A DNA stretch of 64,000 nucleotides from Nocardia sp. SYP-A9097 (GCF_009649815.1 NZ_WJIC01000010.1:124001-188000), one strand, 5' to 3'; numbered from the stretch's first letter, positions 25,338 through 34,585 are shown. The notes: a model not told the origin generated them from the sequence alone. Program-made: numbers and translations.

Positions 25338-26582
25338 CTACTTGACTTCGTACATCCAGATCAGCGCATTGGCCAATTCACCCTGGGCATCCCACTTGTA
25401 TTCGCGGGCCAGGCCCTGGCCCTGGTAGGTCTTCACGTATTCGACCAGGTCCGGACGCGAAACCTTGCCTGCGGCAATACCTTTGAGCACGATCGTGGTG
25501 AGATCGTAACCCTCGGTCGAGTAGGTGCCGGACTCGTAGCCGCTGAACGCCTTGTAATCGGTGGCGAACTTGTCCGGAGCCGGACCACACGGGCAGGACA
25601 GCAGCGCACCCTTGGACGAGTCACCCGCCTGCTTGGTGAACTCGACATCCTTGGTGCCGTCATCGGAGATGAAGGTCGCGGTCACGCCGCCCGAACGCAG
25701 CTGCTGCACGAACGGGGACGCCTCGGCGTAGTAACCGGCGTAGAAGATGGCGTCCGGCTTGGCCGAAGCCAGCTTGGAGACCGCCGCGGAGAAGTCCTTG
25801 TCACCGGCCTTGAGCTGCACCGAGCAGCTCGGATCGGCGATCGGGCCCAGGCCCTCGGTCAGCGTCTTGGCCAGACCGGTGCCGTAATCCGAATTGTCCT
25901 GCGCGACACAGATCTTCTTGTACTTGCCGGTGCCCGCCAGGTACTTGGCGACCGCCGGGCCCTGCACGCCGTCATTACCGAGGCCGCGGAAGAAGGTCTT
26001 CCAGCCATTGGTGGTGAGGGTGACATTGGTGGCGGACGGGGTCAGGGACAGCAGACCCGCATCGCTGATGACCTGACCGGTCGCCTTGGTCTCGCCCGAG
26101 AAGGTCGGGCCGATCATGGCCACGATGGACGAGTCGTTGATGATGGTCGGAACGACCTGGGTGGCCTTCTGCGGGTCGCCCTCGGTGTCGAATTCCTTGA
26201 CGGCCACCTGGCAGTTCGGGTTGGCCTTGTTGTGCTGGTCCAGCGCGAGCTTCACGCCGCGCACGATATTGAGACCGAGGTTGGCGTTCGGGCCGGTGAG
26301 CGGGCCCGACATCGCGATCGTCTGCGGCGCGCACTTGTCCTTGCCGTCGCTGGCGGGATTCGCCGCGGCCGAATTGTCGGCGCTGGCGACTTCCTTGCCG
26401 TCCTTGTCGATCTGGACAAGGGGCGCGATGGTCAGACTGCTACCACCGCCACCGGTGCCACCGCTGTTGTTGTCGGTGGACTTGCTGCTGCATCCGGCAA
26501 TGCCAAGCGCAAGTACTGCCGCAGCCCCGATGACTACCGCGCGAGCCACTGGGCCTCGCGTGTTTGTCACTGAACCAAGCAC
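25338..26582 (-). CDS. Branched-chain amino-acid substrate-binding lipoprotein
   Basis: A 414-residue Peripla_BP_6 (LivJ/LivK-like) receptor. The GTG at 26582 follows a GAGG site and opens a signal peptide with lipobox GIAGC (Cys about 31), then a Gly/Ser linker. Family landmarks include IAMSGPLTGPNANLG, AMIGPTFSGET and ICVAQDNSDYGTG. It is the first gene of the operon, as usual for these systems. The exact ligand (Leu/Ile/Val, amides or others) is uncertain. Confidence 0.92.
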   Translation of the reverse strand: MLGSVTNTRGPVARAVVIGAAAVLALGIAGCSSKSTDNNSGGTGGGGSSLTIAPLVQIDKDGKEVASADNSAAANPASDGKDKCAPQTIAMSGPLTGPNANLGLNIVRGVKLALDQHNKANPNCQVAVKEFDTEGDPQKATQVVPTIINDSSIVAMIGPTFSGETKATGQVISDAGLLSLTPSATNVTLTTNGWKTFFRGLGNDGVQGPAVAKYLAGTGKYKKICVAQDNSDYGTGLAKTLTEGLGPIADPSCSVQLKAGDKDFSAAVSKLASAKPDAIFYAGYYAEASPFVQQLRSGGVTATFISDDGTKDVEFTKQAGDSSKGALLSCPCGPAPDKFATDYKAFSGYESGTYSTEGYDLTTIVLKGIAAGKVSRPDLVEYVKTYQGQGLAREYKWDAQGELANALIWMYEVK

Positions 26583-26722
26583 GATTCACCTCTATGTTCT
26601 GTGCTCCCTCGGCTCGCCGAGGTGGGCCGCCCCATCGATCGGCCCGGACAGAACATATCCCCGCCAGGTTAGCTCCGCATCACATTCGGATCATTCATGT
26701 GACATCGCCACAAACGAAAGCA

Positions 26723-26777
26723 CCCCTCGTGTTACCGGCGAGTTAATTGCATTAGCACATTCGCGGCAACCGAGGGG
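26723..26777 (-). terminator. Probable terminator of pdtaR
   Basis: A stem of 7 plus 7 bp with one bulge, and on the minus strand TGCTTTCG at the foot, located 20 nt past the pdtaR stop. Confidence 0.5.
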
Positions 26778-26797
26778 CAACTTTCAGGCAAGTCGGA

Positions 26798-27421
26798 CTA
26801 CTTCGGGGCGAGATTCTCCAGTACTACCTCCGCGACCGCCTTCATCGTGGTGCGGCGGTCCATTGCGGTGCGCTGAATCCACTTGAATGCCTGCGGTTCC
26901 GAAAGCCCCTGGGTCTGCATGAGCACACCTTTGGCACGCTCCACCAGCTTGCGCGTTTCCAGGCGATCGGTCAGATTCGCGACTTCGCTTTCCAGCGCGG
27001 CGATCTCATGGAATCGGCTGGCGGCCAATTCGATGGCCGGTACCAGATCGGATTTGGTGAACGGCTTCACCAGATATGCCATGGCGCCCGCGTCGCGGGC
27101 CCGCTCGACCAGGTCGCGCTGGCTGAACGCGGTCAGAATGACCACCGGCGCAAGGCGTTTCGACGCGATCTCGGCGGCGGCGTCTATGCCGTCGCGCCGC
27201 GGCATCTTCACGTCCATGATCACCAGATCCGGACGTAGCTCCTCGGCGAGATCGACAGCCACCTGGCCGTCCCCCGCCTCACCCACCACGTGATAGCCCT
27301 CCTCGGAGAGCATCTCCACCAGGTCCATCCGGATGAGCGCCTCGTCCTCGGCAACCACCACCCGCTTGGGGGCCGATGCCGAAGCATCCTTCTTCGAACC
27401 GCCCCCTGCTGTCGTTCCCAT
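26798..27421 (-). CDS. pdtaR: Response regulator with ANTAR RNA-binding domain (PdtaR)
   Basis: A 207-residue two-domain protein. The receiver occupies about 19-135, with acidic pocket EDE, phospho-acceptor Asp in DLVIMDVKMP and Lys in LVKPF. The C-terminal ANTAR three-helix domain (about 145-202) contains the conserved Ala/Trp pattern RKLVERAKGVLMQTQGLSE...KWIQRTAMD. By family knowledge it is phosphorylated by PdtaS and then acts on paired-hairpin RNA targets to prevent termination. ATG 27421 with an AGGGG site gives the expected length; the kinase gene is not in this window. Confidence 0.94.
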   Translation of the reverse strand: MGTTAGGGSKKDASASAPKRVVVAEDEALIRMDLVEMLSEEGYHVVGEAGDGQVAVDLAEELRPDLVIMDVKMPRRDGIDAAAEIASKRLAPVVILTAFSQRDLVERARDAGAMAYLVKPFTKSDLVPAIELAASRFHEIAALESEVANLTDRLETRKLVERAKGVLMQTQGLSEPQAFKWIQRTAMDRRTTMKAVAEVVLENLAPK

Positions 27422-27652
27422 AGATGAACCCCTGTCGCTCCGATACCAACACCCGACGTACATCGGTCCGAAGCCACCCTCGACGGATCGGCACGTACCC
27501 GAGTACCCAAAGAGTACCGTCCGCCCCCGCTCACAACCCACGTACCCAGCGCAAACCGACCAGTATCACAACCATGTCGTTCTCACCTCCGCTCCCACAA
27601 GCCCCGGTTAGGACATCCGCCCACCAACCCGCTATGCTCTCCAACGCGGTGC

Positions 27653-27736
27653 GCCGAGTTGGCGGAATAGGCAGACGCGACGGTCTCAAAAACCGTTGTC
27701 CGAAAGGACGTGTGGGTTCGATTCCCACACTCGGCA
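27653..27736 (+). tRNA. tRNA-Leu (anticodon CAA)
   Basis: An 84-nt class II tRNA with acceptor GCCGAGT/ACTCGGC, anticodon stem ACGGT/ACCGT with loop CTCAAAA giving CAA, a long variable arm (TGTCCGAAAGGACG) and T loop GTTCGATTC. CCA is encoded at 27737-27739. A -10-like TATGCT lies at 27633-27638. Confidence 0.96.
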
Positions 27737-27740
27737 CCAC

Positions 27741-27770
27741 AGGGGCCTCCGGAACCTCCCGGAGGCCCCT
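27741..27770 (+). terminator. Terminator of tRNA-Leu
   Basis: A perfect 10-bp stem AGGGGCCTCC / GGAGGCCCCT followed by TTCGT, starting 2 nt after the CCA end. Confidence 0.75.
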
Positions 27771-27927
27771 TTCGTATCTCGCAGACCGCCTGCCCCGAGC
27801 CCCACTTACGGCTCGCACGAATCCCATTGCGGCACAACATCCTTCAATCCGCTGTTGAAAGATCGCCGTCCAGAATCTTTCCGACGACTGGGTTCCGTGG
27901 CTTCGGACGCCGACAGTGATTCGGCAC

Positions 27928-28764
27928 TCAGCGGCGAACCCAGCCCTGGGCGACATCCGATAGGTTCCACCACGAAACATATTGGGAGTCTTGAGATTCC
28001 AGCCGCCATCCTGAATTGAGCGCATCGAAGAAGGCGTCGTCGCAGGTCTTGCCGCCCTTCGGTTCGACAACGAATACCAGCCGCTCGCCATCGGAGCGCT
28101 CGAACTCTGCTAGTGCCTGCGATGCCATCGTGCTGCCCCACCCTGGGGGCCAGCACAGGAACAGCACATGATCTGGGCGATCACTGATGCGTGCCGAGCA
28201 CGCCGCAAGGTCACCCACCGGATGCCAGACATCGAGCTGGCCGGCAGCTCCCGGGAACGAGAGGTTCTCGGCTCGGTCCGGGGGCTCGGAATCGTAGGCG
28301 TCGACGACAAGCCCCTGCTTCGCCAGCTGCGCGGCCCAATATCCGCGGCCGGCACCGAGTTCCACGATTGGCCGACCGGCACAGAAATCGGCCATCCAGG
28401 CGAGGGTTTCCGGTGCCGGGATGGCGTACGCGTAGACGGCTTGGAGAATCGTCTGCGCGTACCCAAGCCGCGCACTCCCATTCGGCCGACCACCATCGGC
28501 CCGGCGGATGCCATCGCGGTCAGACACCGATGGACCGACAATGTCCCAATAGGGATTGCTACTCGCGGCCGGACCGCCCGTCATGAAATGCACGAACCGA
28601 AGATCAAACGCGGAGTCCGCCTGGACATTCCCGCTGCCCGACAACATCGGCGCCGTATCGAGGTAGTCCGCCACCTTCGGAAACCTGGACCGAAGGCCTT
28701 GCGCGTCCTCCAGTAACGCAGCCAGTTCGTCACGACGTTCCGCAGTCAGCGCGAGATCGGTCAT
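27928..28764 (-). CDS. SAM-binding (methyltransferase-like) protein
   Basis: A 278-residue protein with motif I IVELGAGRGYWAAQLAKQG (about residues 130-148) followed by the acidic strand end VDAYDSEPPD, so a SAM-binding Rossmann fold is likely. Downstream motifs (HVLFLCWPPGWGS, RLVFVVEPKGGKTC) are not those of a common methyltransferase family, and catalytic role and substrate are unknown. The N-terminal 120 residues are helical. Base composition looks less GC-rich than its neighbours, consistent with acquisition. ATG 28764 is preferred, but starts at 28791 and 28803 are in frame and cannot be excluded. Confidence 0.7.
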   Translation of the reverse strand: MTDLALTAERRDELAALLEDAQGLRSRFPKVADYLDTAPMLSGSGNVQADSAFDLRFVHFMTGGPAASSNPYWDIVGPSVSDRDGIRRADGGRPNGSARLGYAQTILQAVYAYAIPAPETLAWMADFCAGRPIVELGAGRGYWAAQLAKQGLVVDAYDSEPPDRAENLSFPGAAGQLDVWHPVGDLAACSARISDRPDHVLFLCWPPGWGSTMASQALAEFERSDGERLVFVVEPKGGKTCDDAFFDALNSGWRLESQDSQYVSWWNLSDVAQGWVRR

Positions 28765-28911
28765 GCACTCGATTTTCGCTTGCACCAACATGTCTCGCGA
28801 CATCTTGCGGAACTACCCGGGCACCACGCATGCCACAGCAGACCTCCAGCCGCGAAATGCTCGCGACGGTCGCCGCGGTTCGCGGAGATCGACAGGGCCT
28901 CAGTGGATTTC

Positions 28912-29295
28912 TCAGGAGTTTCTCTCCAATCGCCATGGCGGATTTCGGCGGTTGGGGCCGGCGTGGAACAGGCAGAGTTTGTGGCCGTCGGGATCACGGA
29001 GTCTGGCTTCGCGCCAGAGCCAGGGCATGTCGGCGGGTGGTTGGTCGAAGATGACACCGGCTTGCTGCAGTCTTTTGCAGTCGGCGTCGAGTTGGTCGGT
29101 TTCGAAGTAGATTGTGACCTGCTCGTTTGCCGGGACAGCGTCGACATGTTCGATGGAGAACGTGCTGTCGCCTGTGGGACATTCGAACCGCAGGTAGTGC
29201 TTGTCGCGGACGATCAATCGCAGGCCGAGCAGGCTGTAGAAGCGTTCGGCGCTGTCGAGGTCTATCGTGCCGACGGTCACCTGATCCAATCGCAT
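28912..29295 (-). CDS. VOC-family (glyoxalase/bleomycin-resistance fold) protein
   Basis: A 127-residue single-domain vicinal oxygen chelate protein. Two beta-alpha-beta-beta-beta modules are seen: VTVGTIDLDSAERFYSLLGLRL...YLRFEC, then TIYFETDQLDADCKRLQQAGV...ARLRDPDGHKLCLF. The DPDGHxLxL ending is typical. Role (dioxygenase, resistance or isomerase type) cannot be set. It stands alone, divergent from arfB. Confidence 0.85.
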   Translation of the reverse strand: MRLDQVTVGTIDLDSAERFYSLLGLRLIVRDKHYLRFECPTGDSTFSIEHVDAVPANEQVTIYFETDQLDADCKRLQQAGVIFDQPPADMPWLWREARLRDPDGHKLCLFHAGPNRRNPPWRLERNS

Positions 29296-29501
29296 CAGGA
29301 CACTTCATCATGCGGGTCGAGCCCGGGCAATACTGCCTGACGTGGGCTTTCATGGGCTGCTATCGGAAGTCCGAGTGGCGGTGAAACGGGACCATCTGCG
29401 GGCCGACAAGGTGGTCGCTATGGTGAACGACAAGGTCACCGTTCAGTCGTAACCAGGCCGACGTGGCCCAACTCGCGGATCGGAAAGAGCGGCGTCGAAT
29501 C

Positions 29502-29930
29502 ATGGCAGAGGACCTGACCGTGACTCGGGTGCTGGTAATACCGGCGTCCGAGTTGCGCGAGCGGTTCTCACGGTCGTCCGGTCCGGGCGGGCAGCACGTC
29601 AACACAACCGACAGCCGGGTAGAGCTGTCGTTCGACCTCGCCAATTCGCCCTCCGTGCCGGAGTGGCTGCGCACCCGGATGCTCGACCGCCTGGCCACCC
29701 GCCTGGTCAACGGGGTGCTCACGATCGCCGCATCGGAACAACGCGCACAGCTGCAGAACCGCGCGGCCGCCCGCGAACGCCTGGCCTCGTTACTGCGTGA
29801 CGCCGCTTCAGCCCCACCACCCGATCGCCGCGCCACGAAGCCCTCGCGCGGCGCAAAGGAACGTCGCATCGCCGCGAAAAAGCGGCGCGGCATCACCAAA
29901 CGCAACCGCCGCGCCTCCCCCGACGACTAG
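29502..29930 (+). CDS. arfB: Peptidyl-tRNA hydrolase ArfB (class I release-factor-like ribosome rescue factor)
   Basis: A 142-residue protein with the catalytic GGQ motif in SSGPGGQHVNTTDSRVEL and a strongly basic C-terminal tail (KERRIAAKKRRGITKRNRR) that in ArfB/YaeJ inserts into the empty mRNA channel. It hydrolyses peptidyl-tRNA on stalled ribosomes. It lacks the codon-recognition domains of RF1/RF2, as expected. ATG 29502 places about 18 residues before the rescue-domain core as in relatives; GTG 29463 is a weaker alternative. Confidence 0.9.
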   Translation: MAEDLTVTRVLVIPASELRERFSRSSGPGGQHVNTTDSRVELSFDLANSPSVPEWLRTRMLDRLATRLVNGVLTIAASEQRAQLQNRAAARERLASLLRDAASAPPPDRRATKPSRGAKERRIAAKKRRGITKRNRRASPDD

Positions 29931-30120
29931 ACGACGGGCAGCTCGCCGCTGGCAGCCGCCTTCGCAGGCACACCTACACACAGCTGATCAATCCGATGCC
30001 GTTGGCGGCGTCCCGCTGTTCGGGCTCGAGCCCGGCGGTTACCTCCGTCGCGAATATGGCTTGGCCGTCGACGGTCCGGTGATGCGATGATTCGCCGAAC
30101 GTAGCAACCGAGGAATGGCG

Positions 30121-30471
30121 ATGAACAGGCCTGAGACACTGGCACTTTGGCGGCCGACCGGGCCGGAGGAGTTGGCGCTGGTCGAGGCGTCGGGGTGGAC
30201 CTCGTGGCCGCCGCGGCTGGCCGATCAGCCGATCTTCTATCCGGTGTTGAACGAGGACTATGCGATTCGGATCGCGCGGGACTGGAATGTTCCGGCATCC
30301 GGGGTCGGGTACGTGACTCGGTTCGAGATCGATGCCGACTTCGCGGCCAGGTATCCGATACAGCAGGCGGGCGGCCGAACGATCCTCGAACTGTGGGTAC
30401 CGGCTGAGGAACTCGAGGAGTTCAACCGGCACATCGTGGGCCGCATCGAAGTGGTGCGGGAGTTCCGATAG
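30121..30471 (+). CDS. Small protein of the family labelled ADP-ribosylation/crystallin J1
   Basis: A 116-residue protein with the family pattern LWRPTGPEELALVEASGW..PPRL.DQPIFYPV, then ARDWNVPASGVGYVTRFEI, LWVPAEELEEFNRHIVG and a terminal VVREF. Proteins of this type are often named ADP-ribosylation/crystallin J1, but the true ADP-ribosylglycohydrolase fold is not evident and the function is unknown. ATG 30121 has GAGGA 6 nt upstream; the ATG at 30115 is also in frame. Confidence 0.8.
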   Translation: MNRPETLALWRPTGPEELALVEASGWTSWPPRLADQPIFYPVLNEDYAIRIARDWNVPASGVGYVTRFEIDADFAARYPIQQAGGRTILELWVPAEELEEFNRHIVGRIEVVREFR

Positions 30472-30523
30472 GCCAATCCCTTCGGCGTTCCGACTCCAAG
30501 TTGCCCGATCAGAGGAGCTCCCG

Positions 30524-31192
30524 ATGGCGACGCCAACTGTGCCCGCGATGTACCGCTCGGATGTCGAAACCCTTTGGGACTACAACCAAATGCATCACGA
30601 GCCGCATCCGGTTGATGTCGCTGTCGGCCTCGGGGGTCACGACATCGGAGTCGCCACGTATGCCGCCGACCTTTACCGCGCGGGCGTCTTCCCGCTGATT
30701 GTGTTCACCGGCGCGAACGCGCCAACCACCGTGGACCGGTTCCCGCGTGGCGAAGCAGTGCATTTTCGTGAGCGGGCAATCGAACTCGGCGTGCCTGAGC
30801 ACGCGATCCTGGTCGAGCCCTATGCGACCAACACCGGCGACAATATCGACTTCAGCCGCACTCTGCTCGCGGATCGCGAGTACCTGGGCTCGACCAAGTC
30901 GGTGATGCTGATTTCTCGCCCGTACCAACAGCGCCGCAGCTATGCGATCTGCCGGAAGCGTTGGCCTGAGGTCGAAGTGATCTGCGGATCGCTTCCGCTC
31001 GGCCTCGACGATTACGTGGCCGGCATCGGCGATGTAGATCGTGTGATGAACATGCTTGTCGGCGATACCCAGCGGATCTGGGTCTACGCGGCGAAAGGCT
31101 GGGCAATTGAGCAGGACGTACCCGACGAGGTTCGGATGGCATACTCCCGCCTGGTGAATGCCGGGTTTACTCGCCGCCTTCTCCCCGTGTAG
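30524..31192 (+). CDS. YdcF-family (DUF218) protein
   Basis: A 222-residue protein. The DUF218 core is seen as VDVAVGLGGHD (strand 1), AADLYRAGVFPLIVFTGAN, RAIELGVPEHAILVEPYATNTGDNIDFS and KSVMLISRPYQQRRSYAICRKRWP. E. coli YdcF binds SAM in vitro, but the physiological role of the family is open. No membrane segment is present, unlike the SanA/ElyC branch. An AGAGGAG site lies 6 nt before the ATG. Confidence 0.85.
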   Translation: MATPTVPAMYRSDVETLWDYNQMHHEPHPVDVAVGLGGHDIGVATYAADLYRAGVFPLIVFTGANAPTTVDRFPRGEAVHFRERAIELGVPEHAILVEPYATNTGDNIDFSRTLLADREYLGSTKSVMLISRPYQQRRSYAICRKRWPEVEVICGSLPLGLDDYVAGIGDVDRVMNMLVGDTQRIWVYAAKGWAIEQDVPDEVRMAYSRLVNAGFTRRLLPV

Positions 31193-31304
31193 GACGCCGG
31201 CGACGGGCAAAACGGGATCGCGTACCTGGAGTAGCCGCGCGACCGCAATCACGCCTTTGACTCATTTTTCCGAATATGCGGGGCCGCAGGCCATTCGTGG
31301 CGAT

Positions 31305-31874
31305 CTATGTGTCGATCGGATCGCTCAGCAGGGCGCGGGTCATTCGATCCAATCCAGGATGCGGGTTGAAATTCGTTGTGGGGTAGGTCAGTTCGTGTAG
31401 GGCTGCGCCGTCTATGTAGTCGACGAGGAGTTTGGTTGTTGATGGGGGTGCGGCGGGGGCGACGGCGTGGAGCAGGGTGCGGATCCATTCGGTGAGGCGG
31501 TCGTGGCCTCGGCGGAGGGTGAGTTGGAGGGCGGGGGTGGTTTGGGATTCGAGGAAGAGGGCGTAGCGGGCGAGGGTTCTGGCGCGGTCGGCGGTGACCG
31601 TGTGGGTGAGGAGGGCGGACAGGCCGTCGATCAGTTGGGGCAGGGTCGACAGGGTTGATATGCGGCTGACGGCTTCCCAGTCGGCGTAGTCACGTTCCTC
31701 CAAGCGGTCGGCTATGCCGGAGAGGAGGGCCTCGCGGGTGCGGAAGTAGTTGGAGGTTGAGCCGGAGGGCATGGCTGCTATGTCGTCGACGGCTCGGTGG
31801 GTCAGGGCGCGCAGGCCGCGGGAACCGAGGAGTTCGATTGCGCCGTCGAGGATCTGCTCGCGTTTGGTGGGCAT
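31305..31874 (-). CDS. TetR-family regulator of the flavin monooxygenase
   Basis: A 189-residue repressor with the N-terminal helix-turn-helix TKREQILDGAIELLGSRGLRALTHRAVDDIAAMPSGSTSNYFRTREALL. The recognition helix region THRAVD..AG.S.SNYF is the group in which serine/threonine replaces the usual VSxGTLYxHF. It is divergent from a flavin monooxygenase with three spaced operator copies between the start codons, so it very likely represses both genes until a substrate binds. Confidence 0.9.
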   Translation of the reverse strand: MPTKREQILDGAIELLGSRGLRALTHRAVDDIAAMPSGSTSNYFRTREALLSGIADRLEERDYADWEAVSRISTLSTLPQLIDGLSALLTHTVTADRARTLARYALFLESQTTPALQLTLRRGHDRLTEWIRTLLHAVAPAAPPSTTKLLVDYIDGAALHELTYPTTNFNPHPGLDRMTRALLSDPIDT

Positions 31875-31882
31875 GGACGGAT

Positions 31883-31937
31883 ACTACATCGGTAGTGACT
31901 TTCACTACATCGGCAGTTTTTCAACTACACCTGTAGT
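31883..31937. promoter_or_regulatory. Three phased TetR operators
   Basis: Three 14-bp palindromes: ACTACATCGGTAGT (31883), ACTACATCGGCAGT (31904) and ACTACACCTGTAGT (31924). Centres are 21 and 20 bp apart, two helical turns, so dimers would stack on one DNA face between the divergent genes. Confidence 0.8.
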
Positions 31938-32001
31938 AATTTTCGAGGAGTGCGGCAATCGGCTCGGGGAGCCGGTTCAGGAGCGGAAGCGGAGAAATCA
32001 G

Positions 32002-33102
32002 ATGTCCAAGGCACTCATCGTCGGCGGCGGTATCGGCGGGCTGGCTACGGCTATTGCCTTCAGCAGGCGGGGCTGGGAGGTCGAGGTGCTGGAGAAGGCC
32101 GCGCGGATTACCGCGGTGGGCGCGGGATTGTCGGTGTGGCCCAATGCGATTCGGGCGCTCGATGCGCTCGGGCTCGGCGATGAGGTGCGCGCTCGGGCCG
32201 TCGAGGATGGATCGGCGGGGATTCGGGACCGTAAGGGGAACTGGCTGTCTCGTACGGATGCGGCGGCGGTGCGGGCTCGGTACGGCAGCCCGATCATGAT
32301 GCATCGCGCCGATCTGCTGGACATCCTGCGCGCGGCGGTCCCGGAATCCGCACTGCGCACCGGGATTTCGGTGAGCGAGGTTCGCGCCGACGGCACCGTC
32401 ACGCACTCGCAGGGCACCTCCACCGGCGATGTGATCGTCGGAGCCGACGGCATCCACAGCGTCGTGCGCCGCGCGGTCTGCGGACCGGTCGAACCCCGCT
32501 ACAGTGGATACACCGCCTGGCGGGTGGTGGTCACCCCCACCGAGCCGCTGCGCGATGCCGCCGAAAGCTGGGGCCGCGGTGAACGTTTCGGCTACGCCGC
32601 GCTGAAAGACGGCCGCGTCTACTGCTTCGCCACCGCCAATACCCCGGCCGGCACACCCAGCACCGGTCTCCCGGAACTGCGGCAGCGCTTCGGCACCTGG
32701 CATCAGCCGATCCCGGCCCTGCTGGCCGCGGCCGACGAAACCGCGGTCCTGCACAACGACATCTATGAGCTGCCCGCACTGAAAACGTATGTCGCGGGCC
32801 GCATCGCGCTGATCGGCGACGCCGCCCACGCCATGACTCCCAACCTCGGTCAGGGGGCCTGCCAAGCCCTGGAAGACGCGGTGGTCCTGGCGCAGGTCGC
32901 CGCCGAGGACCCCGATCTCACCCGCTACGACGCCGAGCGCCGGCCACGAACCCAGATGATCGCCGCCCGCTCGGCCCGAATCGGCAGCGTAGGCCAGCTG
33001 GCCTCAGCCCCCGCCGTCGCGCTCCGCGATACCGTCATGCGGCTGCTGCCGTCGTCATCTCAGTTCAAAGCCCTTGCACCGGTGTTGGATTGGGAATGCT
33101 GA
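32002..33102 (+). CDS. FAD-dependent (class A flavoprotein) monooxygenase
   Basis: A 366-residue group A hydroxylase with dinucleotide motif VGGGIGGLATAIAFSRRGWEV at the N-terminus, the DG motif VIGADGIHS near 155 and the GD motif LIGDAAHAMTPNLGQGA near 275. It hydroxylates or epoxidises an aromatic or similar compound with NAD(P)H and O2; the substrate is unknown. ATG 32002 begins directly on the Rossmann strand and has a GGAG site. Upstream in-frame codons would cross the operators and are rejected. Probably controlled by the divergent TetR. Confidence 0.91.
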   Translation: MSKALIVGGGIGGLATAIAFSRRGWEVEVLEKAARITAVGAGLSVWPNAIRALDALGLGDEVRARAVEDGSAGIRDRKGNWLSRTDAAAVRARYGSPIMMHRADLLDILRAAVPESALRTGISVSEVRADGTVTHSQGTSTGDVIVGADGIHSVVRRAVCGPVEPRYSGYTAWRVVVTPTEPLRDAAESWGRGERFGYAALKDGRVYCFATANTPAGTPSTGLPELRQRFGTWHQPIPALLAAADETAVLHNDIYELPALKTYVAGRIALIGDAAHAMTPNLGQGACQALEDAVVLAQVAAEDPDLTRYDAERRPRTQMIAARSARIGSVGQLASAPAVALRDTVMRLLPSSSQFKALAPVLDWEC

Positions 33103-33185
33103 CCGCCCGGCACCGCTGAAGGACGAGCTGCCGCTGGAGCTGTACGAAGCGTGAGCTCGGGCCCACGCTAGCCGGCAGGCGGGGA

Positions 33186-33734
33186 CTACTCGGCGGCCGA
33201 GAGGAAGTCCGCCGCGACGGGCGGGGTGTCGTCCACGCCAAGGCTGCGCAGATCCTCGGCGGTGAACGTCAGTGCCGCGTTCCCGCCGACCAGGATGCGT
33301 AGTAGGTCCTCCAGAATGTCCAGGTGCGCTTCACGGGATTGGTCCATGAACTTGTCTATGCGAGTGGAGGTTTCCAGGACGCGGCGGCCGGGATCACCCG
33401 CCGCCTCCAGGGAGCGCAGTAGTAGTCCCGCTTCGAGATAGCCCGAGCCGGGCGTGCGCAATGCCAGGCAGGAGCTGACCGTGCGTTTGAAATGCATGAA
33501 CAGGACTGTGCCGCGAGGGATTTCGACCATCTGACCCATTTCGAGGGTGAGGCCGTAGAGTCCTTCGAGCGCCTCCAGGAGACGCTCACGGTACTTGCGC
33601 AGGGCGGCGTTGTAGGAGGTATTCTCCTGGACGTAGCCACCGATCGGGTCGGACCAGTTCGCCTGGGCCAGCACATAGGTCTCGGCCAGGTCGCGCAGGG
33701 AGTAGGAACGCGGGGCGGCGGTTTCGGAGCTCAC
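33186..33734 (-). CDS. Hypothetical helical protein
   Basis: Not recognised. The 182-residue product is mostly amphipathic helix (SYSLRDLAETYVLAQ, NAALRKYRERLLEALEGLYGLTLEMGQMV, REAHLDILEDLLRILVGG) with no membrane segment or signal. Coding potential is supported by GC-rich third positions over its length. The GTG at 33734 is the favoured start because codons further up lack such structure, but its ribosome site is weak. It is convergent with the monooxygenase. Confidence 0.6.
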   Translation of the reverse strand: MSSETAAPRSYSLRDLAETYVLAQANWSDPIGGYVQENTSYNAALRKYRERLLEALEGLYGLTLEMGQMVEIPRGTVLFMHFKRTVSSCLALRTPGSGYLEAGLLLRSLEAAGDPGRRVLETSTRIDKFMDQSREAHLDILEDLLRILVGGNAALTFTAEDLRSLGVDDTPPVAADFLSAAE

Positions 33735-34051
33735 CCACGGACAGTAGCCAAGGTGAAGGCACTCGCGCACAGCAATAGAGCGACTCCCAGGTCGTCGCGC
33801 GCGGTCTCGCTTCGGCGAATAGGGCATATGTCCGATAGCGCCGAGTAGCATTCACGCGGGTGGTCGCGGAGCATTGAACCCGCATGAATAGGGAGAACGG
33901 ACCGGACGAGCGGATGGCGGGTGCCCGCGCACGGGCGCATGCTGGAGGCAGTGGCGGTAACCAAGAGGATCCGAACCGGTGGAGCGGGTATTTCGTACCA
34001 CCGCACAGACAGACCTGACGACGGCCTCGGGTCGAAGTGGAGGGTCTCCGC

Positions 34052-34585
34052 ATGCGGGTGAACAGGGTGACGGCGGATCTGTCGGGGTATCCGGATCTGG
34101 TGGTGATACTGCTCGGCATGCGGGTGCACAAGCCACGCGGGATCCTGCGACTGCTGGGGGTCGGGCCCAAGCTGTACCGGTCGCATCATGATCGCCCCGA
34201 TGGGCTGCTCTCGCACGAGGACGTGATCTGGTCGCTCTTCCCACCGCATTGGGGTGCTCGGCAGTATTGGCGAGACCTCGAGAGTCTGGAGAAATGGACT
34301 CGCTCCGACCCGCATCGGATCTGGTGGCAGGAATTCCTGAAGGACTCCGGCGGCACCGGTTTCTGGCATGAGGCGTACTTCGCGCGCGGCGGCATCGATT
34401 CGGTGTACGACGATATGTCCGCGGTCTCCGGGCTCACCCGGTTCGCGCCGCTGGTGCCGGCACGCGGGCGGATGTTCTCGACTCGGCAGCGGGTGCGCGG
34501 GGCGGCCCCGCTGGTCGCCTCGGTGGTCGAGGAGACCGCGTATTACAACGGAACCGAGGGGCCCGCGCGGCCGCCGCAGTCCTAG
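34052..34585 (+). CDS. DUF4188 (monooxygenase/dehydratase-like) protein
   Basis: A 177-residue protein matching the DUF4188 pattern: an early VVILLGMRVHKPRGI, the central QYWRDLESLEKWTRSDPHRIWW and WHEAYFARGGIDSVYDDM. The fold is dimeric alpha/beta barrel-like, related to ABM monooxygenases and aldoxime dehydratases, but no haem ligand or activity can be assigned. GGAGGG lies 7 nt before the ATG at 34052. Confidence 0.8.
   Translation: MRVNRVTADLSGYPDLVVILLGMRVHKPRGILRLLGVGPKLYRSHHDRPDGLLSHEDVIWSLFPPHWGARQYWRDLESLEKWTRSDPHRIWWQEFLKDSGGTGFWHEAYFARGGIDSVYDDMSAVSGLTRFAPLVPARGRMFSTRQRVRGAAPLVASVVEETAYYNGTEGPARPPQS

Noticed and set aside
27653..27739. tRNA-Leu as an attachment site of an integrative element
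   Set aside because: No integrase gene and no duplicated tRNA 3' end were seen within the window.
29371..29453. Tiny plus-strand frame of about 23 codons upstream of arfB
   Set aside because: Too short and without a ribosome site or recognisable motif; possibly a remnant.
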